From positions 1-48,977 of the forward strand of contig JAUHYU010000034.1 of the NCBI GenBank assembly GCA_030426345.1: a DNA stretch of 48,977 bases, given 5' to 3'. Shown one piece after another: positions 28,309 through 38,530 of the stretch; position 1 is the stretch's first letter; the number at the start of each line of letters is the position of its first letter. The notes beneath the pieces are model-generated. The model was not told the origin of the DNA, searched no databases, and saw nothing but the letters and a program-made list of their open reading frames with translations. Position numbers and translations under genes: made by a program. Source of the stretch: Bacteroidia bacterium (GTDB lineage Bacteria > Bacteroidota > Bacteroidia > Cytophagales > Cyclobacteriaceae).

Positions 28309-28683
28309 ATGCCTACTATACAGCAGTTAGTAAGAAAGGGTAGAAAAAAATTAACCACTAAATCCAAGTCAAGAGCTTTGGATGCGTGTCCTCAAAGAAG
28401 GGGAGTATGTACTCGTGTATATACTACAACTCCAAAGAAACCAAACTCGGCTATGAGAAAAGTGGCTAGGGTTAGGCTAACAAATACCAAAGAGGTGAAT
28501 GCATATATTATGGGTGAGGGTCATAACCTTCAGGAACATTCAATTGTACTTATTAGAGGTGGTAGGGTAAAAGACCTTCCGGGAGTAAGATATCATATTA
28601 TCAGAGGTGCATTAGATACAGCTGGTGTAGACGGCAGATTACAAGCTCGATCAAAGTATGGTGCAAAGAGGCCTAAGAAATAA
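28309..28683 (+). CDS. rpsL: 30S ribosomal protein S12
   Basis: S12 sits at the decoding centre. The 124-residue protein has [13 protein letters not shown] with K43 and the second conserved loop with K88, D89 and P91, the residues known to give streptomycin resistance when changed; here they are the susceptible type. It is first in the str cluster, with its own promoter about 43 bases upstream, and rpsG follows after 15 bases. Confidence 0.99.
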   Translation: MPTIQQLVRKGRKKLTTKSKSRALDACPQRRGVCTRVYTTTPKKPNSAMRKVARVRLTNTKEVNAYIMGEGHNLQEHSIVLIRGGRVKDLPGVRYHIIRGALDTAGVDGRLQARSKYGAKRPKK

Positions 28684-28698
28684 TAATTATTCAATAAG

Positions 28699-29166
28699 AT
28701 GAGAAAATCGAAACCTAAAAAAAGGTATATACTTCCTGATCCAAAGTTTCAGGAAACCCTAGTCACAAAGTTTGTGAATTTCTTAATGGAGAAGGGAAAA
28801 AAGAACCTTGCGTATTCAATCTTTTACGATTCGATTGAATTGGTTCACGAGAAAACAGGGGAGAATGGACTTGATGTATGGAAGTCGGGTCTTAACAATG
28901 TGATGCCTTCAGTAGAAGTAAAAAGTAGGAGAGTGGGCGGAGCAACTTTTCAAGTGCCTTTAGAGGTACGTCCTGAAAGAAAGATTGCGCTTGGTATTAA
29001 ATGGATGATTCAATTTGCCAGGAAAAGGGGTGAAAAAACCATGGTAGAGAGATTAGCGGGTGAGATAGTTTCTGCCTCAAAAGGTGAAGGTTCTGCGGTG
29101 AAAAAGAAGGATGATACACATAGAATGGCGGAAGCGAATAAAGCTTTTTCTCATTTTAGGTTCTAA
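28699..29166 (+). CDS. rpsG: 30S ribosomal protein S7
   Basis: S7 nucleates assembly of the 30S head and contacts the E-site tRNA. The 155-residue protein has the family segments [42 protein letters not shown] and the C-terminal [13 protein letters not shown]. It lies between rpsL and fusA with gaps of 15 and 7 bases. In Escherichia coli S7 represses the str operon; no binding mimic was identified here. Confidence 0.99.
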   Translation: MRKSKPKKRYILPDPKFQETLVTKFVNFLMEKGKKNLAYSIFYDSIELVHEKTGENGLDVWKSGLNNVMPSVEVKSRRVGGATFQVPLEVRPERKIALGIKWMIQFARKRGEKTMVERLAGEIVSASKGEGSAVKKKDDTHRMAEANKAFSHFRF

Positions 29167-29173
29167 ATAAGCA

Positions 29174-31300
29174 ATGGCAAAGAAAAATCTTAAAAATCTT
29201 AGAAATATTGGCATCATGGCTCATATTGATGCGGGTAAAACAACAACTACGGAGCGTATTTTATACTATACCGGCTTGACTCACAAAATAGGTGAGGTTC
29301 ATGATGGTGGTGCAGTAATGGACTGGATGGAACAGGAGCAGGAAAGGGGAATTACTATTACCTCTGCTGCAACTACTACTTTTTGGAAGTATCCAACGGA
29401 TCAAGGGAAAGTATTGCCGAATACTAATGAGTTTAATATTAATATAATTGATACTCCAGGTCACGTGGATTTTACAGTGGAGGTAGAGCGCTCACTTAGG
29501 GTTTTAGATGGGGCAGTGGCTCTTTTTTGCGCTGTTTCCGGTGTTGAGCCACAGTCTGAGACAGTATGGAGACAGGCTGATAAATATAAGGTGCCAAGAA
29601 TCTGTTTTGTTAACAAAATGGACAGAGCTGGAGCTGATTTTTTTAGCGTAGTAAAAGATATTAAAGAAAAACTGAAGGCAAACCCTGTGCCTTTGCAAGT
29701 ACCTATTGGCGCTGAGGATACTTTTGTAGGGGTTGTGGATCTCATCACCAACAAGGCGATAATATGGAATGATGAGGATAAGGGAATGACCTATGAAATA
29801 GTTCCAATCCCTGAAGATCTGGTAGAGACTGTAGATGAGTGGAGACAGAAGCTTGTGGAAAGTGTAGCCGAATATGATGAGGCCCTTTTAGAAAAGTTTT
29901 TTGAAGATTCTGACTCTATCACTCCAGAGGAAATGATGGCAGCTATACGGAAGGCTGTAATTGATATGTCATTTTCTCCAGTTTTAGTTGGTTCGGCATT
30001 CAAGAATAAGGGAGTCCAATCTTTGTTAGATGCGGTATGCGAGTATTTGCCGTCTCCGGTAGATCTCCCGCCAGTGGTTGGGTTGAATCCAGATACTGAT
30101 AAAGAAGTGCAGCGTGCGGCAAGTGTCGATGAACCATTTTCTGCATTGGCATTTAAAATAGCAACCGACCCGTTTGTTGGAAGGTTGGCATTTTTTAGAG
30201 TTTACTCTGGGAATTTGGATGCTGGATCCTATGTCTATAACATGAGGACAGGAAAGAAGGAAAGAATTTCCAGACTTATGCAGATGCATTCAAATAAGCA
30301 AAATCCTATTGGTCATGCAGAAGCAGGAGATATAGCTGCTGGTGTTGGGTTTAAGGACATAAAGACTGGTGATACCTTGGTAGATGAAAAGCATAAAATC
30401 GTGCTAGAATCCATGAGTTTCCCTGAGCCAGTTATTGGGTATGCTATTGAGCCAAAAACACAAGCAGATGCTGATAAACTTGGAGTGGCAATATCTAAAC
30501 TTATAGAGGAGGATCCTACGTTACGTGTTAATACGGATGAAGAAACAGGACAAACTGTGCTTCGTGGAATGGGCGAATTACACCTTGAAATTATAATTGA
30601 TAGGTTAAAACGTGAGTTTAAAGTTGAGATCAATCAAGGAGCCCCGCAAGTTGCGTATAAAGAATGTATTACTACTTTGGTTGATCATAAAGAGGTTTAC
30701 AAGAAACAATCAGGTGGGCGAGGAAAGTTTGCAGATATTGTTTTTGAGCTTGGGGTAAGAGAAGATGGTAAAGCAGGACTAGAGTTCGAGAATAAAATTG
30801 TAGGAGGTGTAATTCCAAAGGAATTTATACCAGCTATACAGAAAGGTTTTGAAAGTGCCATGAAGAATGGGCCTTTAGCTGGGTTCCCATTAGAATCCAT
30901 GAAAGTCAAATTATATCATGGGTCTTTTCACGATGTGGATTCTGATTCACTTTCTTTTGAACTGGCTGCAAGGCTGGGATTTAGGAATGCGGCAAAAAAG
31001 GCAAATCCTCTTTTGTTGGAGCCAGTTATGTCTGTTGAAGTGACAACTCCGGAAGAATATACAGGACCAGTAACTGGTGATTTGAATAAACGAAGGGGTA
31101 TAATGAAAGGAATGGATACAAAAGCAGGAGCTCAGATAATCAAAGCAGATGTTCCATTGTCAGAGTTGTTTGGATATGTTACGGATTTGAGAACCATTTC
31201 TTCGGGAAGGGCATCGGCATCGTTAACATTCTCCCATTACGATCCAGTTCCTTCAGGATTGCAAGAGGAGATCATAAAAAAATCAAAAGGAGAAGGTTAA
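29174..31300 (+). CDS. fusA: Translation elongation factor G
   Basis: EF-G drives translocation and, with RRF, ribosome recycling. The 708-residue protein has the P-loop AHIDAGKT (16-23), the switch I segment [17 protein letters not shown] and NKMD motifs, and the domain IV tip segment around [16 protein letters not shown]. Domain order and length are canonical. It sits between rpsG and rpsJ with small gaps (7 and 11 bases). There is one fusA in the window. Confidence 0.99.
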   Translation: MAKKNLKNLRNIGIMAHIDAGKTTTTERILYYTGLTHKIGEVHDGGAVMDWMEQEQERGITITSAATTTFWKYPTDQGKVLPNTNEFNINIIDTPGHVDFTVEVERSLRVLDGAVALFCAVSGVEPQSETVWRQADKYKVPRICFVNKMDRAGADFFSVVKDIKEKLKANPVPLQVPIGAEDTFVGVVDLITNKAIIWNDEDKGMTYEIVPIPEDLVETVDEWRQKLVESVAEYDEALLEKFFEDSDSITPEEMMAAIRKAVIDMSFSPVLVGSAFKNKGVQSLLDAVCEYLPSPVDLPPVVGLNPDTDKEVQRAASVDEPFSALAFKIATDPFVGRLAFFRVYSGNLDAGSYVYNMRTGKKERISRLMQMHSNKQNPIGHAEAGDIAAGVGFKDIKTGDTLVDEKHKIVLESMSFPEPVIGYAIEPKTQADADKLGVAISKLIEEDPTLRVNTDEETGQTVLRGMGELHLEIIIDRLKREFKVEINQGAPQVAYKECITTLVDHKEVYKKQSGGRGKFADIVFELGVREDGKAGLEFENKIVGGVIPKEFIPAIQKGFESAMKNGPLAGFPLESMKVKLYHGSFHDVDSDSLSFELAARLGFRNAAKKANPLLLEPVMSVEVTTPEEYTGPVTGDLNKRRGIMKGMDTKAGAQIIKADVPLSELFGYVTDLRTISSGRASASLTFSHYDPVPSGLQEEIIKKSKGEG

Positions 31301-31311
31301 TATTAAAGGAT

Positions 31312-31617
31312 ATGACCCAGAAAATAAGAATAAAATTAAAGTCGTACGATTACAATTTGGTGGATAAATCTTCGGAGAAGATTGTAAGGGCAGTGAAAAC
31401 TACCGGAGCAGTTGTAAGTGGCCCGATCCCATTGCCTACTAAAAAGGAGATCTTTACAGTACTTCGTTCACCACACGTGAATAAAAAATCTAGGGAGCAG
31501 TTTCAATTATTTACGTACAAGCGTTTAGTTGATATTTATTCTAATAGCTCCAAAACCGTAGATGCGCTGATGAAGCTAGAGCTTCCAAGTGGCGTTGATG
31601 TGGAGATAAAGGTATAA
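31312..31617 (+). CDS. rpsJ: 30S ribosomal protein S10 (NusE)
   Basis: S10 is a 30S head protein and, as NusE, the partner of NusB in antitermination. The 101-residue protein has [15 protein letters not shown], the [27 protein letters not shown] loop (read in parts) and [11 protein letters not shown] at the end. It follows fusA by 11 bases and is cut off from rplC by a strong terminator and a new promoter, so it belongs to the str unit here rather than to the S10 unit. Confidence 0.98.
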   Translation: MTQKIRIKLKSYDYNLVDKSSEKIVRAVKTTGAVVSGPIPLPTKKEIFTVLRSPHVNKKSREQFQLFTYKRLVDIYSNSSKTVDALMKLELPSGVDVEIKV

Positions 31618-31640
31618 GGACACCATTTTTGGGGATTTTA

Positions 31641-31668
31641 GACCAATAAGGTTATTGGTCTTTTTTTT
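31641..31668 (+). terminator. Strong intrinsic terminator after rpsJ
   Basis: GACCAATA pairs with TATTGGTC around a four-base loop (31641-31660), followed by eight T residues (31661-31668). This is a textbook terminator inside what is usually a continuous ribosomal gene cluster. Confidence 0.85.
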
Positions 31669-31700
31669 GCCCAGAAATCAATGTAAAATTGAATTTAGGT

Positions 31701-31731
31701 TTTGTTATCATTTTCATTTTCACTACCTTTG
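31701..31731 (+). promoter_or_regulatory. Promoter for the rplC-led ribosomal cluster
   Basis: TTTG (31701-31704) and TACCTTTG (31724-31731) are 19 bases apart, both exact. The start region is TTTGCAGTCC, the same as in front of rpsL and tRNA-Tyr. About 55 bases of leader precede rplC. Confidence 0.8.
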
Positions 31732-31792
31732 CAGTCCTTTATAAAAAAGGCCGCAAAAATATTCTAAAATAAATGCATTTTACAATAAAAAA

Positions 31793-32425
31793 ATGTCTGG
31801 TATAATAGGTAAAAAAGTAGGGATGACTAGTGTTTATAGTGCCGATGGACAAAACGTCGCATGCACAATAGTAGAAGCTGGTCCTTGTGTTGTTTCACAA
31901 GTTAAAAATGAGGAGACGGACGGTTATAAGGCTGTGCAGTTGTCTTTTGGAGAGAGAAAGCCTAAAAATACTCCAAAATCTCTTATGGGACATTTTTCTA
32001 AGGCTAAAACGACTCCAAAAAAGAAGGTTGTTGAGTTCAGAAACTTTAGGGAAGAATTTGATCATCTAGTAGAAGTTGGAAAAGAGATAACTATTAATGA
32101 AGTATTTGCAGAAGGTGAATTTTTGGATGCAATTGGCACTTCTAAGGGGAAAGGTTTTCAAGGTGTTGTAAAACGACATAATTTTGGCGGAGTTGGTCAG
32201 GCAACTCATGGTCAGCATAATAGACTTCGTGCACCAGGAGCAATTGGTGCTTGTTCATACCCGGCTAGAGTATTCAAGGGCATGAAGATGGCTGGAAGAA
32301 TGGGGGGTAAAAGGGTAAAGGTTATAAATTTGAAGGTGATGAGAATTGTGCCTGAAAAAAATCTTATTTTGCTAAGTGGTTCCGTACCGGGAAGCAAGAA
32401 TTCATATGTTGTATTGGAAAAATAA
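31793..32425 (+). CDS. rplC: 50S ribosomal protein L3
   Basis: L3 is an early assembly protein near the peptidyl transferase centre. The 210-residue protein starts with [16 protein letters not shown] and has the central [20 protein letters not shown] extension and the [12 protein letters not shown] end. It is the first gene of the large cluster after a terminator and a promoter; rplD follows after five bases. Confidence 0.98.
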   Translation: MSGIIGKKVGMTSVYSADGQNVACTIVEAGPCVVSQVKNEETDGYKAVQLSFGERKPKNTPKSLMGHFSKAKTTPKKKVVEFRNFREEFDHLVEVGKEITINEVFAEGEFLDAIGTSKGKGFQGVVKRHNFGGVGQATHGQHNRLRAPGAIGACSYPARVFKGMKMAGRMGGKRVKVINLKVMRIVPEKNLILLSGSVPGSKNSYVVLEK

Positions 32426-32430
32426 TAGAG

Positions 32431-33057
32431 ATGAATATTGCAATTCTTAATATAAAGGGAGAAGATACCGGTAGGAAAGCCAAGCTGGATGATAAGGTAT
32501 TTAAAATAGAACCAAATGATCATGCTATTTATTTAGACGTGAAGCAATATTTGGCTAATCAGAGACAAGGTACACATAAGTCTAAGGAGCGTGCAGATAT
32601 TGTAGGGTCTACTAGGAAGGTTAAAAAGCAGAAAGGAACAGGGACAGCTAGAATGGGAAGTGTAAAATCGCCTTTGCTAAGAGGGGGCGGAAGGGTGTTT
32701 GGTCCTAAGCCTAGAGATTATAGTTTTAAACTTAACAAAAAACTAAAATCATTGGCTAGAAAGTCGGCGTTGGCATACAAAATACAAACTAAGGATTTGA
32801 CGGTTGTAGAAGATTTTACCTTAGACCAACCAAAAACAAAGTCATACCTAGATATGTTGTCATGTTTATCAATGGAGGAAAAGAAAACTTTATTGGTGAT
32901 TCCATCTACAAATGCTAATATAGTTTTATCGGGTAGGAATATTCCTAGAACTAAAATTACTTTAGCTCGTGACATTAATAGCTATGATGTACTAAATGCC
33001 GACAAGTTGATTCTGTGCGAAGGATCTATAGAAAAAATTGAAAATATTTTGAATTAG
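32431..33057 (+). CDS. rplD: 50S ribosomal protein L4
   Basis: L4 lines the peptide exit tunnel and in enteric bacteria represses the S10 operon. The 208-residue protein has the tunnel loop KQKGTGTARMGSVKSPLLRG (read in part) followed by GGRVFGPKPRDY. It sits between rplC and rplW with gaps of five and six bases. Whether L4 regulates here is unknown, since the leader of this unit is short. Confidence 0.98.
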   Translation: MNIAILNIKGEDTGRKAKLDDKVFKIEPNDHAIYLDVKQYLANQRQGTHKSKERADIVGSTRKVKKQKGTGTARMGSVKSPLLRGGGRVFGPKPRDYSFKLNKKLKSLARKSALAYKIQTKDLTVVEDFTLDQPKTKSYLDMLSCLSMEEKKTLLVIPSTNANIVLSGRNIPRTKITLARDINSYDVLNADKLILCEGSIEKIENILN

Positions 33058-33063
33058 AAGATC

Positions 33064-33351
33064 ATGACAGTATTGAAGAAACCGCTGGTTACGGAAAAAA
33101 TATCAGAGCTTAATGAAAAAGGTAAGTACGGGTTTGTAGTTGATAAAACTGCTAATAAAGTGGAAATAAAGAAAGCAGTGGAAAAAATGTATGGGGTTAC
33201 AGTAGATAAGGTAGCCACAATGAGATATCAGGGGAAGGATAAATCAAGATATACGAAATCAAGGGTAATTACCGGTAGAGCACCATCATTTAAAAAGGCC
33301 ATCGTTTCTTTGGCTGAAGGTGATGTAATAGATTTTTACGGTAGCATTTAA
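33064..33351 (+). CDS. rplW: 50S ribosomal protein L23
   Basis: L23 lies at the tunnel exit and docks trigger factor and the signal recognition particle. The 95-residue protein has LKKPLVTEKISELNEKGKYG, then VEIKKAVEKMYGVTVDKV, as in the family. Position between rplD and rplB confirms it; gaps are six and 14 bases. Confidence 0.98.
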   Translation: MTVLKKPLVTEKISELNEKGKYGFVVDKTANKVEIKKAVEKMYGVTVDKVATMRYQGKDKSRYTKSRVITGRAPSFKKAIVSLAEGDVIDFYGSI

Positions 33352-33365
33352 TTTAGAAGAGGAAG

Positions 33366-34184
33366 ATGGCTGTTAGAAAACTTAGACCAGTAACTCCAGG
33401 ACAAAGATTTAGGACTGCACCTGTATTTGAGGAGGTAACAAAGAGCTCTCCGGAGAAATCTTTGGTTCGTCCACAAAAGAGATCGGGAGGCAGGAATAAT
33501 ACCGGGAAGATGACCATGAGATATCTCGGTGGTGGTCATAAGAAGAGATTGCGAGAAATTGATTTTAAGAGAAATAAGCACAATATTCCTGCAGTTGTGA
33601 AGGCAATAGAATATGATCCAAATAGATCTTCGCGTATAGCATTACTATATTATAAGGATGGGGCTAAGTCTTATATATTGGCACCAGAGGGGCTAAAGGT
33701 TGGGATGGAGATAGTTTCAGGAGAGGCTGTAACTCCTGACTTGGGGAATTGCTTAACCTTAGAAAAGATACCATTAGGAACTATTATTCACAATATTGAA
33801 ATGCGGCCTGGAAGCGGTGCTGCAATTGCAAGGAGTGCTGGGGCATATGCTCAGCTTTTGGCGAGAGAAGGAAAGTATACTACAATTAAGTCTCCATCTG
33901 GAGAAATGAGGATGATTCTTTCTAAATGTTATGCCACAATAGGTTCTGTAGGGAATAGCGACCATATGAATGTGAGGCTGGGTAAAGCTGGTCGCAAAAG
34001 ATGGCTGGGGAGAAGACCAAGAGTGAGAGGAGTAGTAATGAATCCTGTAGATCACCCAATGGGAGGAGGAGAGGGTAGATCCTCAGGTGGCCATCCGAGA
34101 TCGAGAACGGGATTATATGCAAAAGGGTTTAAGACGAGAAATAAGAAAAAGTACTCTAATAGGTTAATAATAGGTAAGAAATAA
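33366..34184 (+). CDS. rplB: 50S ribosomal protein L2
   Basis: L2 is needed for subunit joining and peptidyl transfer. The 272-residue protein has [20 protein letters not shown] in the N-terminal part, the [18 protein letters not shown] segment and the highly conserved [20 protein letters not shown] near the C-terminus. Its length is within the usual range (272-276). rpsS starts two bases after its stop. Confidence 0.99.
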   Translation: MAVRKLRPVTPGQRFRTAPVFEEVTKSSPEKSLVRPQKRSGGRNNTGKMTMRYLGGGHKKRLREIDFKRNKHNIPAVVKAIEYDPNRSSRIALLYYKDGAKSYILAPEGLKVGMEIVSGEAVTPDLGNCLTLEKIPLGTIIHNIEMRPGSGAAIARSAGAYAQLLAREGKYTTIKSPSGEMRMILSKCYATIGSVGNSDHMNVRLGKAGRKRWLGRRPRVRGVVMNPVDHPMGGGEGRSSGGHPRSRTGLYAKGFKTRNKKKYSNRLIIGKK

Positions 34185-34186
34185 GA

Positions 34187-34465
34187 ATGGGACGATCACT
34201 AAAAAAGGGACCATATATAGACTACAGGTTGGATAATAAGGTTCAGGCAATAAATGAATCAGGAAAAAAGTCCGTAATTAAGACTTGGTCAAGAAGGTCG
34301 ATGATCTCACCGGATTTTGTGGGACACACTTTTGCTGTCCACAATGGTAATAAATTTATCCCTGTGTATGTAACTGAAAATATGGTGGGGCATAAATTTG
34401 GTGAGTTTGCACCAACTAGAAACTTTAGGGGTCATATATCTAAAAAAGATAAAGGCAAAAGATAG
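34187..34465 (+). CDS. rpsS: 30S ribosomal protein S19
   Basis: S19 binds S13 in the 30S head close to the A site. The 92-residue protein begins [15 protein letters not shown] and has [20 protein letters not shown] and [16 protein letters not shown], all typical. It is tightly packed between rplB and rplV. Confidence 0.99.
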   Translation: MGRSLKKGPYIDYRLDNKVQAINESGKKSVIKTWSRRSMISPDFVGHTFAVHNGNKFIPVYVTENMVGHKFGEFAPTRNFRGHISKKDKGKR

Positions 34466-34470
34466 TAAGA

Positions 34471-34863
34471 ATGGAAGCTGTATCGAAATTAAGAAATGTA
34501 CCCACATCGGCCAGAAAAATGAGAATGGTTGCTGATTTAATAAGAGGTAAAAAAGTCAATAAGGCGTTGAGCTTATTGAAATTTGAACCAAAAGAGGGAG
34601 CTGCAAGATTGGAGAAGTTACTTCTTTCGGCTATATCAAATTGGCAAATTGCCAATGAGGATGCTAGACTTGAAGATGCAGACTTGGTTATAAAGTCAAT
34701 TACAGTTGATGGGGGTAAGATATTAAAGCGTTTTAGACCTGCTCCGCAGGGAAGGGCTCATCGTATCAGAAAGAGATCCAATCATGTAACTTTAATCATT
34801 GATAGTACTTCTGCTCAAGAAAGGGAAACTGCAGATATCGAAGTTAACGACACTAAAGAGTAA
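34471..34863 (+). CDS. rplV: 50S ribosomal protein L22
   Basis: L22 lines the exit tunnel with L4. The 130-residue protein has the segments [20 protein letters not shown], the [20 protein letters not shown] region and the tunnel hairpin with [15 protein letters not shown]. The C-terminus ends in a short acidic tail. It lies between rpsS and rpsC, two bases from the latter. Confidence 0.98.
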   Translation: MEAVSKLRNVPTSARKMRMVADLIRGKKVNKALSLLKFEPKEGAARLEKLLLSAISNWQIANEDARLEDADLVIKSITVDGGKILKRFRPAPQGRAHRIRKRSNHVTLIIDSTSAQERETADIEVNDTKE

Positions 34864-34865
34864 TA

Positions 34866-35603
34866 ATGGGACAAAAAGTAAATCCAATAGGTTTTAGATT
34901 GGGCATCGTAAAGGGATGGGATTCTAATTGGTATGGAGGACAAAATTTTTCTGAAAAGTTGGTAGAGGACCAAAGGATTAGAAACTACATAGTTGCGAGA
35001 ATTCCGAAAGGTGGCATATCAAAAATCATCATTGAGCGTACACTTAAGCGCATTACACTTACGATACATACTGCGCGTCCAGGCGTTGTGATTGGAAAGG
35101 GCGGTTCTGAGGTAGATAAAATTAAAGAAGAGCTTAAAAAAATCACAGGGAAGGATGTACAAATAAACATCTTTGAAATTAAGCGACCTGAATTGGATGC
35201 AAAATTGGTAGGGGAGTCTATAGCACAGCAATTAAAAGCTCGAATTTCCTATCGACGGGCAATGAAGCAAGCGATTGCTTCGGCCATGAGAGTGGGTGCG
35301 CAGGGTATTAAGATTAAAGCGTCTGGGAGATTAGGTGGTGCCGAGATGGCTAGAACTGAACAGTATAAGGACGGTAGAATTCCATTGCATACATTAAGAG
35401 CAGATATTGACTATGCTATCTCGGAATCTGAAACTGTATATGGAAAAATTGGTATTAAAGTTTGGATATTCAAAGGTGAGGTTTATGGGAAAAGAGATCT
35501 TTCTCCAAATATAGGAGTACCAAATCAATCTGGCAGAGGTGCTGGAAATCAAGGCGGAGGTCGTAAGCGAAACGAGCTTCCAAAGAGGAGAAGAAGAAAT
35601 TAA
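34866..35603 (+). CDS. rpsC: 30S ribosomal protein S3
   Basis: S3 forms part of the mRNA entry site and has a KH domain. The 245-residue protein begins [20 protein letters not shown], has the KH motif around [17 protein letters not shown], and [21 protein letters not shown] basic tail, [12 protein letters not shown], ends the protein. It follows rplV by two bases and precedes rplP by 22. Confidence 0.99.
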   Translation: MGQKVNPIGFRLGIVKGWDSNWYGGQNFSEKLVEDQRIRNYIVARIPKGGISKIIIERTLKRITLTIHTARPGVVIGKGGSEVDKIKEELKKITGKDVQINIFEIKRPELDAKLVGESIAQQLKARISYRRAMKQAIASAMRVGAQGIKIKASGRLGGAEMARTEQYKDGRIPLHTLRADIDYAISESETVYGKIGIKVWIFKGEVYGKRDLSPNIGVPNQSGRGAGNQGGGRKRNELPKRRRRN

Positions 35604-35625
35604 TAATAGAAAAATATAGATAGAG

Positions 35626-36045
35626 ATGTTACAGCCTAAAAGGACAAAATTTAGGAAAATGCAAAAGGGACGTGTTAAGGGCATAGCCCAACGCGGACAT
35701 ACAATTTCCTTTGGATCTTTTGGATTAAAAGCCTTGGAGCCTGGATGGATTACAAGTCGACAGATTGAAGCTGCTCGTGTTGCTGTAACAAGGGCAATGA
35801 AGAGAGAAGGGCAAGTATGGATACGAGTTTTCCCAGACAAGCCAATCACGAAGAAGCCTGCTGAAGTAAGAATGGGTAAAGGTAAGGGTGCGCCAGAATA
35901 TTGGGTGGCGGTTGTAAAGCCAGGTACTATACTGTTTGAAACTAGTGGGGCATCTGTGAAATTGGCTCAAGAGTCTTTAAGATTAGCGGCACAAAAGTTG
36001 CCAATCAAGACGCAGTTTGTTGTAAGAAGAGACTACACCGAATAA
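35626..36045 (+). CDS. rplP: 50S ribosomal protein L16
   Basis: L16 organises the A-site region of the 50S subunit. The 139-residue protein begins [20 protein letters not shown] and contains [19 protein letters not shown] and the [16 protein letters not shown] end. It lies between rpsC and rpmC, with rpmC starting one base after its stop. Confidence 0.99.
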   Translation: MLQPKRTKFRKMQKGRVKGIAQRGHTISFGSFGLKALEPGWITSRQIEAARVAVTRAMKREGQVWIRVFPDKPITKKPAEVRMGKGKGAPEYWVAVVKPGTILFETSGASVKLAQESLRLAAQKLPIKTQFVVRRDYTE

Positions 36046-36046
36046 G

Positions 36047-36247
36047 ATGAAAAATTCAGAATTAAATTCCTTAACAATAGAGGAACTAAAGCAGAGGTTG
36101 CTAGGGGAGAGGGAAGTATTGCAAAAACAGAAATTTGCGCATGCTATTTCACCAATTGAAAACCCCATGAAAATTAAGGAAACGCGAAGGACAATAGCCA
36201 GGGTGTTAACTTTGATGAAAACTAAGGACACTGTTGATAATAAATAA
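36047..36247 (+). CDS. rpmC: 50S ribosomal protein L29
   Basis: L29 is a small two-helix protein near the tunnel exit. The 66-residue protein reads [18 protein letters not shown] at the start and [20 protein letters not shown] in the second helix, typical of the family. It is sandwiched between rplP and rpsQ with gaps of one and two bases. Confidence 0.97.
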   Translation: MKNSELNSLTIEELKQRLLGEREVLQKQKFAHAISPIENPMKIKETRRTIARVLTLMKTKDTVDNK

Positions 36248-36249
36248 TT

Positions 36250-36507
36250 ATGGAAGCCAGAAATCTTAGAAAAGAGAGAATTGGAACAGTTAGCAGTAAT
36301 AGTATGGAAAAATCTATTACTGTAGTGGTTCAGAGAAAGGTTAAGCACCCTATGTATGGAAAGTTTATAGGAAAATCCACAAAGTTCATGGCCCATGATG
36401 AAAAAAATGAATGTGGTGTTGGAGATAAAGTTAAGATCATGGAAACACGTCCACTTAGTAAAAATAAGTGTTGGAGATTAGTTGAAATTATAGAAAAAGC
36501 TAAATAA
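36250..36507 (+). CDS. rpsQ: 30S ribosomal protein S17
   Basis: S17 is an OB-fold primary 16S rRNA binder. The 85-residue protein begins [19 protein letters not shown] and has the conserved [33 protein letters not shown] and [12 protein letters not shown] segments. It follows rpmC by two bases; the rplN start is one base after its stop. Confidence 0.98.
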   Translation: MEARNLRKERIGTVSSNSMEKSITVVVQRKVKHPMYGKFIGKSTKFMAHDEKNECGVGDKVKIMETRPLSKNKCWRLVEIIEKAK

Positions 36508-36508
36508 A

Positions 36509-36877
36509 ATGATTCAACAAGAGTCACGCCTTAATGTTGCCGACAATAGTGGTGCCAAGGAGGTTTTATGTATAAGGGTTTTAGGGGGCACCAAAAGGAG
36601 ATATGCTTCAATTGGTGATAAAATTATTGTTACTGTTAAATCAGCGCTTTCCTCTAGTTCTTTAAAGAAAGGTACTGTATCAAGAGCAGTAGTTGTAAGA
36701 ACTAAGAAAGAGGTTAGGAGACGAGATGGTTCGTATATCAGATTTGAGGATAACGCAGTAGTTTTGCTTAATCCCAATGATGAGCCTAGAGGAACACGTA
36801 TTTTTGGGCCTGTGGCCAGAGAGTTGAGAGATAAGCAATTCATGAAGATTGTTTCATTAGCACCTGAAGTACTTTAA
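36509..36877 (+). CDS. rplN: 50S ribosomal protein L14
   Basis: L14 contacts the 30S subunit (bridges B5 and B8) and is the docking site of the silencing factor RsfS. The 122-residue protein begins [20 protein letters not shown] and ends with [20 protein letters not shown] (near the end), both diagnostic. It has the standard length of 122. rplX starts one base after its stop. Confidence 0.99.
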   Translation: MIQQESRLNVADNSGAKEVLCIRVLGGTKRRYASIGDKIIVTVKSALSSSSLKKGTVSRAVVVRTKKEVRRRDGSYIRFEDNAVVLLNPNDEPRGTRIFGPVARELRDKQFMKIVSLAPEVL

Positions 36878-36878
36878 G

Positions 36879-37226
36879 ATGTCGAATAAAGTTAATAAAG
36901 CAAGTAAACTCCATGTCAAGAAAGGCGATACCGTTTTGGTTATTTCTGGAAATGATAAAGGAAAGAAAGGTACGGTTTTGGAAATTAGTAAATCTAAGAA
37001 CCGAACTATTATTGAGGGGGTAAATATGATAACCAAGCATGTAAAGCCATCGGCGGAGAATCCTGAGGGAGGTATCAAAAAGACTGAAGCTCCCATCCAT
37101 ATAAGTAATGTAATGGTTGTGGATCCCGCGACGGGAGATCCAACTAAGGTGGGGAGAAAACTGAATGGAGAAGGTAAATTGCAAAGATTTTCTAAAAAAA
37201 CCGGAGAATTAATTAATAATGGATAA
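36879..37226 (+). CDS. rplX: 50S ribosomal protein L24
   Basis: L24 starts 50S assembly and has a KOW motif. The 115-residue protein has [20 protein letters not shown] (14-33), then [11 protein letters not shown] and the [20 protein letters not shown] region, as in the family. Its last eight bases overlap the start of rplE, which implies coupled translation. Confidence 0.98.
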   Translation: MSNKVNKASKLHVKKGDTVLVISGNDKGKKGTVLEISKSKNRTIIEGVNMITKHVKPSAENPEGGIKKTEAPIHISNVMVVDPATGDPTKVGRKLNGEGKLQRFSKKTGELINNG

Positions 37227-37773
37227 TCCAAGGTTAAAAGAGAAATACAAAAATGAGATTGTTCCTGCACTTAAGGAAAAATTTCAATATAAGTCTGTGA
37301 TGCAGGTTCCTAAGGTATTGAAGATATCTATCAATAAAGGAATAGGTGCTGGAGTATCAGACAAAAAGGCAGTAGATGCTGGAGTGGAAGAGTTAACATC
37401 GATTACTGGTCAAAAGGCAGTACAAACTCTCGCTAAGAATTCAATCTCGAATTTTAAATTGAGGGATGGAATGGCAATTGGAGCAAGGGTAACTTTACGG
37501 GGAGATAAAATGTATGAATTTCTGGATCGGTTAATGAGTGTTGCTTTACCACGTGTTCGAGACTTTAAAGGAATTAGTGAGAAAGGATTTGATGGAAGGG
37601 GTAATTACACACTAGGTGTAAAGGAACAAATTATCTTCCCAGAAATTAGCATTGATAAAGTCAATAGGATTTCTGGTATGAATATTACCTTGGTTACCAA
37701 TGCAAATACAGATGAAGAAGGTTATGAATTGTTAAAAGCTTTCGGTCTTCCATTCTCAAACAGTAAAAATTAA
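37219..37773 (+). CDS. rplE: 50S ribosomal protein L5
   Basis: L5 binds 5S rRNA in the central protuberance. The 184-residue protein begins [20 protein letters not shown] and has [37 protein letters not shown] and [20 protein letters not shown], all typical. It overlaps rplX by eight bases and precedes rpsN by five. Confidence 0.99.
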   Translation: MDNPRLKEKYKNEIVPALKEKFQYKSVMQVPKVLKISINKGIGAGVSDKKAVDAGVEELTSITGQKAVQTLAKNSISNFKLRDGMAIGARVTLRGDKMYEFLDRLMSVALPRVRDFKGISEKGFDGRGNYTLGVKEQIIFPEISIDKVNRISGMNITLVTNANTDEEGYELLKAFGLPFSNSKN

Positions 37774-37778
37774 GATAT

Positions 37779-38048
37779 ATGGCCAGAGAATCATTAATAG
37801 CCAGAGAAAGAAAAAGGGAAAAGCTTGTTGCGAAGTTTGCTGAGAGAAGAGCAGCGTTGAAAGCTGCAGGAGATTTTGAAGGATTGGATAAATTGCCAAA
37901 AAATTCCTCTGCAGTACGACTTCATAATAGGTGCAAACTCACAGGAAGACCTAAAGGGTATATGAGAAGATTTGGAATTTCGAGAGTGACTTTCCGAGAG
38001 ATGGCAAATGATGGAAAAATTCCAGGAATAAAAAAGGCAAGTTGGTAA
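37779..38048 (+). CDS. rpsN: 30S ribosomal protein S14, zinc-free type
   Basis: S14 is a late-assembly 30S head protein. The 89-residue protein is the long form without the CxxC zinc motif: the region reads [20 protein letters not shown], with one cysteine only. The N-terminus [20 protein letters not shown] is typical of this form. It is the last gene before a 77-base gap that contains the rpsH promoter. Confidence 0.98.
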   Translation: MARESLIARERKREKLVAKFAERRAALKAAGDFEGLDKLPKNSSAVRLHNRCKLTGRPKGYMRRFGISRVTFREMANDGKIPGIKKASW

Positions 38049-38053
38049 TTGAC

Positions 38054-38084
38054 TTTCATTATTAAGTTTAAAAACCTATCTTTG
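38054..38084 (+). promoter_or_regulatory. Internal promoter upstream of rpsH
   Basis: TATCTTTG (38077-38084) is an exact -7 match; 19 bases upstream is TTTC (38054-38057), one base off the -33 consensus. The start region GCAGGCCGTTTTA closely resembles that of the tRNA-Trp promoter. It would give extra transcription of rpsH to rplQ. Confidence 0.65.
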
Positions 38085-38125
38085 CAGGCCGTTTTAATAA
38101 GAGTAAAATAATTAATAAAAATATA

Positions 38126-38518
38126 GTGGATCCAGTTGCTGATTATCTAACAATAATAAGAAATGCCATTAAGGCAAATCACCGGATTGTGAACGTTCCG
38201 GCTTCTAAAGTTAAAAAGGAGATAACGAAGGTTTTGCACGGTCAGGGATATATTCAAAATTATAAATTTGAAGAAGTAGGACCTCAGGGGAATATAAAAA
38301 TTGCCTTGAAGTATAATCCCGAGACTAAGCAATCTGCAATACAACATTTGGAGCGGATAAGCAAACCAGGTTTAAGGAAATATACACATACTGAGAATCT
38401 TCCTCGAGTTCTTAATGGCTTGGGGGTAGCAATTCTTTCTACTTCAAAAGGAGTTATGACATCCAAGCAAGCTAAAGAGGAGCATGTAGGGGGAGAAGTA
38501 TTGTGTTACGTTTATTAA
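38126..38518 (+). CDS. rpsH: 30S ribosomal protein S8
   Basis: S8 binds the central domain of 16S rRNA and in enteric bacteria represses the spc operon. The 130-residue protein has DPVADYLTIIRNAIKANHR, then VPASKVKKEITKVL and the C-terminal STSKGVMTSKQAKEEHVGGE region. The start codon is GTG at 38126; no in-frame ATG is available. The gene follows the internal promoter after about 41 bases. Confidence 0.98.
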   Translation: MDPVADYLTIIRNAIKANHRIVNVPASKVKKEITKVLHGQGYIQNYKFEEVGPQGNIKIALKYNPETKQSAIQHLERISKPGLRKYTHTENLPRVLNGLGVAILSTSKGVMTSKQAKEEHVGGEVLCYVY

Positions 38519-38530
38519 TGAAATAAGGAA

